Source: Heliocidaris tuberculata
Taxonomy: Eukaryota; Echinodermata; Echinoidea; Camarodonta; Echinometridae
Direction: 5' to 3'
DNA length: 64,000 nt
NCBI GenBank assembly: GCA_025618425.1
Contig: CM046838.1
Coordinates: 5,742,155-5,806,154, forward strand
The notes below the pieces were generated by a model. It was not told the origin of the DNA and searched no databases. It saw nothing but the letters and a program-made list of their open reading frames with translations. Every line of letters begins with the position of its first letter. The first letter of the stretch is position 1. Positions 61,809 to 64,000 of the stretch are shown in pieces. A program made the position numbers and the translations under genes.

Positions 61809-63311
61809 TAATGTTGCAACGAATCGCCGAAATTCGGATTCGATTCGATTCGGATTCGTTTGATATTTTTCTTCCCGAAATTCGTTTCGATTCGGATTCG
61901 GATATATTTTGATTTTTTTAAAATAAAAAGTTGGAAGTCGCCTTTACATGCGCGCTTTTTTGTTTTGACTTCCTTTCTTCTTTAACATACGAAGCGCGGG
62001 GATGCGCGATCCTTGATTTGTTGTTTGTTATTTCATTTTCTTCACGGTCGTGTTGTGTTGTTTTACATGCATACTTTTCTGTTTTGACTTCCTTTCTTCT
62101 TTAACATACGAAGTGCGGGGATGCGCGATTCTTGATTTGTTGTTTATTTGCTTTTCTTCACGGTCGTCATGGTCGTGTTGTGTTGTTTTACATGCGTGTT
62201 TTTCTGTTTTGACTTCCTTTCTTCTTTAACATGAAAAGCGCGGGGATGCGACTGCGCGACGTCTTTTGTTTTACATGCGTGTTTTTCTGTTTTGACTTCC
62301 TTTCTTCTTTAACATGAAAAGCGCGGGAACTGGACAATTAATATTCGTCTTTGTCTCCAACAAAAAACAAAATTAAACAAACAAAAAATGAAATGCCACG
62401 GGTTTAAAGGGGATATTTAGAAATCAGAGATGATGGCGAGTGTGAAAAGATCTTATGTTAATGATGAGAATGAATGATGATCATGTCTGGGAGTTAAGTT
62501 TTTCTTTAGCATAAAATAAGAGAACGGTAAACTACGGTTCTTGAGACTATAGCCCTGTATTTGGCGGTAAAATGAAATGTCATAACTTTTTGGTAGCGCC
62601 AAGAGGAACATATTATTCATCCCCGATTACTGGTAAACAAGAAATTTAAAAATTATAAAGAAAGTTGTATTTAGCATATGAAATGAAAGATGTGAAATTA
62701 TAATTGAAAAGCCCATTTTCACTATGGTCGGGAGTTATCTTTTGCATCAGAAATTTATTAAAGACACCATTAGAATTCGGCTTAAAAGGCGCCTTCAAAA
62801 TGTTGCTTACTTTAGTTAATTCACTCGCGAGAGACACGTCGTGCTTTAAACAGGCTTTCTCTATGTAAAATCTTTATTTCGTTCCGAACCGAGTTAGCGA
62901 TATAATTTTATCGCACCGTCAATTTGATGATTGTATAATTGACCAGGATAGAATACGGGCGTTTGTAACTTCGTACGTGCGTTCGCAATAACCAGATCAC
63001 ATTGATATCGGTGCAACGTTTTCGCTCATCAAATTGGCAATCTTCTCGCTACGCTACGAAAGACTTAATATCTTGGAGAAATGTGGGTTTTATGCAGCTA
63101 TCCAAAGTAAGATTAACTGTTTGAATTTGATATTTGTTTGTCTATAATTTTGTTTTCCATTGAAAAATTGCGAATATTCAACTGAATCCTGGAGTTCCCG
63201 AATCTTCGAATCTTCCGAATCAAGCAACAAAATTCGGATTCGGCAGGATTCGTTTCGACAACGCAAATTCGCGAATTTTCAGTTCGGTTCGGAAATTCGG
63301 AAACAACATTA
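61809..63311. mobile_element. 1.5 kb element with TAATGTTG ends inserted in the 155-bp tandem repeat
   Basis: The ends TAATGTTGCAAC and GAAACAACATTA are inverted, flanked by a perfect 8-bp duplication GTATGCAT (61801-61808 and 63312-63319). Subterminal regions on both sides are made of ATTCGGATTCG words in opposite orientation. The interior has a tandem duplication at 61940-62340. An 8-bp duplication suggests hAT. No transposase frame is present. Confidence 0.9.
61940..62340 (+). repeat. Internal tandem repeat of the 61809 element
   Basis: TGTTTTGACTTCCTTTCTTC and TTTAACATACGAAGCGCGGG occur four times (the last two copies with AACATGAAAAGCGCGGG), with intervals of about 60-120 bp. Confidence 0.9.
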
Positions 63312-63400
63312 GTATGCATCACCATCGTGAGACGAACTGATTAGATTTTTGTTCACGTAGGTCAAAGGTTACAGGTCATAGAGGTCAATTCTGAAAGACC
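63312..63400 (+). repeat. Tandem repeat, unit about 155 bp (right part, after insertion)
   Basis: GTATGCATCACCATCGTGAG, GAACTGATTAGATTTT and GTAGGTCAAAGGTTACAGG continue the monomer that was broken at 61808. Confidence 0.88.
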
Positions 63401-64000
63401 ATGTGTGTGCTGAGCATGTGCTTTCAGTATAAGATTGGGTCAATTTTCTTATCATTTGGATTATTCCAAAACATCACAGTATACATGTACACCAATTGTA
63501 ATATAGACATGAACAACTTTTCCCTAATACTTTTAGACAGTTTCTTTCACATTGTAATCGCACGACCAGAACTCAACTCTATCTTTAAGTTGAAGAGGTG
63601 AAAACACCAATATATTCTTAATTTGAATAAACCAATTCATAATATATGCATGGTACAAATGACCCTGAAATGACCCCTTTTTGTTAAGGGCAAGCGCATC
63701 TGTTTTGGTGGACGTGCTACTTGTTAAAACAAGTAAAATCATAACGGTGTGCACATGATTGTGCGTACAAAATGACAGCACATAAAGGTCAGTTGTACTT
63801 GGTACAAATGACCTTGATCTGCACTTGCGCAAATTGTAATTACGAACTGGCTTATTTTGAGAAAACACTTTTTCTAATTTTTAGGATGATAGAAAATTTA
63901 ATTTCATTGCCAAATTCTTCAATTGGATCTTTATCACCTTGAGCAAGTGAAATTTTCAGGCTTTTTTTTTTGTTGCCTTTACTCAACAATTGGGTCTCGG
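63401..64000. other. Gene-free end of window
   Basis: A/T-rich sequence with short frames lacking recognisable domains. GGTACAAATGACC occurs twice (about 63651 and 63800), suggesting a minor local duplication. Confidence 0.5.

Overview
This is nuclear DNA from an animal. It has introns with GT-AG boundaries, a vertebrate-like R3HDM4 orthologue, a C-type-lectin receptor, a Pol III tRNA gene, tRNA-derived SINEs, a Ty3/Gypsy element, APE-type LINEs and many hAT- and piggyBac-like MITEs. The repeat style (poly-G-capped MITEs, TACATGTA words, SINE tails resembling CCACCCAGGTGTTAATGGG) suggests a marine invertebrate, probably an echinoderm-grade deuterostome. That assignment is inference, not shown by any single marker.

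Layout. 1-10.7 kb (+ strand): the 3' part of a membrane receptor gene. Three exons make one C-type lectin domain, one exon a fibronectin III domain, one a transmembrane segment, and the last a tyrosine-rich cytoplasmic tail containing an ITAM-type motif. Exon phases agree at every junction, except that the FN3 exon is one base short of frame. The signal-peptide exon lies outside the window or was not found. 10.7-24.2 kb: no host gene seen, but a dense field of MITEs, hairpins, microsatellites and long foldback elements. 24.2-28.6 kb: a Gypsy retrotransposon on the minus strand with apparently identical LTRs and a CACAA target duplication, disabled by a deletion in reverse transcriptase and a stop codon before the integrase core. 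33.0-42.1 kb (- strand): a complete R3HDM4 orthologue in seven coding exons (283 codons), with several TIR elements in its introns.

42.5-55.9 kb: a pure G-rich tract, a decayed LINE, then a satellite of roughly 370-390 bp. The satellite is interrupted by a 3.4 kb near-perfect palindrome whose arms carry a 53-bp minisatellite (itself hit on one arm by a TTAA-flanked piggyBac-like MITE) and by a 4.8 kb LINE with a long ORF2. 56.3 kb: a tRNA-Ala(CGC) gene on the minus strand. 61.1-63.4 kb: a second satellite (about 155 bp unit) split by a 1.5 kb element with an 8-bp target duplication.

The two host genes are unrelated in function: one is a probable immune-type or recognition receptor, the other an intracellular R3H nucleic-acid-binding protein. 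The most interesting signals are the ITAM-bearing lectin receptor, and a recurring architecture of foldback elements whose terminal arms are built from degenerate short words, a different word in each element. The 3.4 kb palindrome is the largest and freshest of these.
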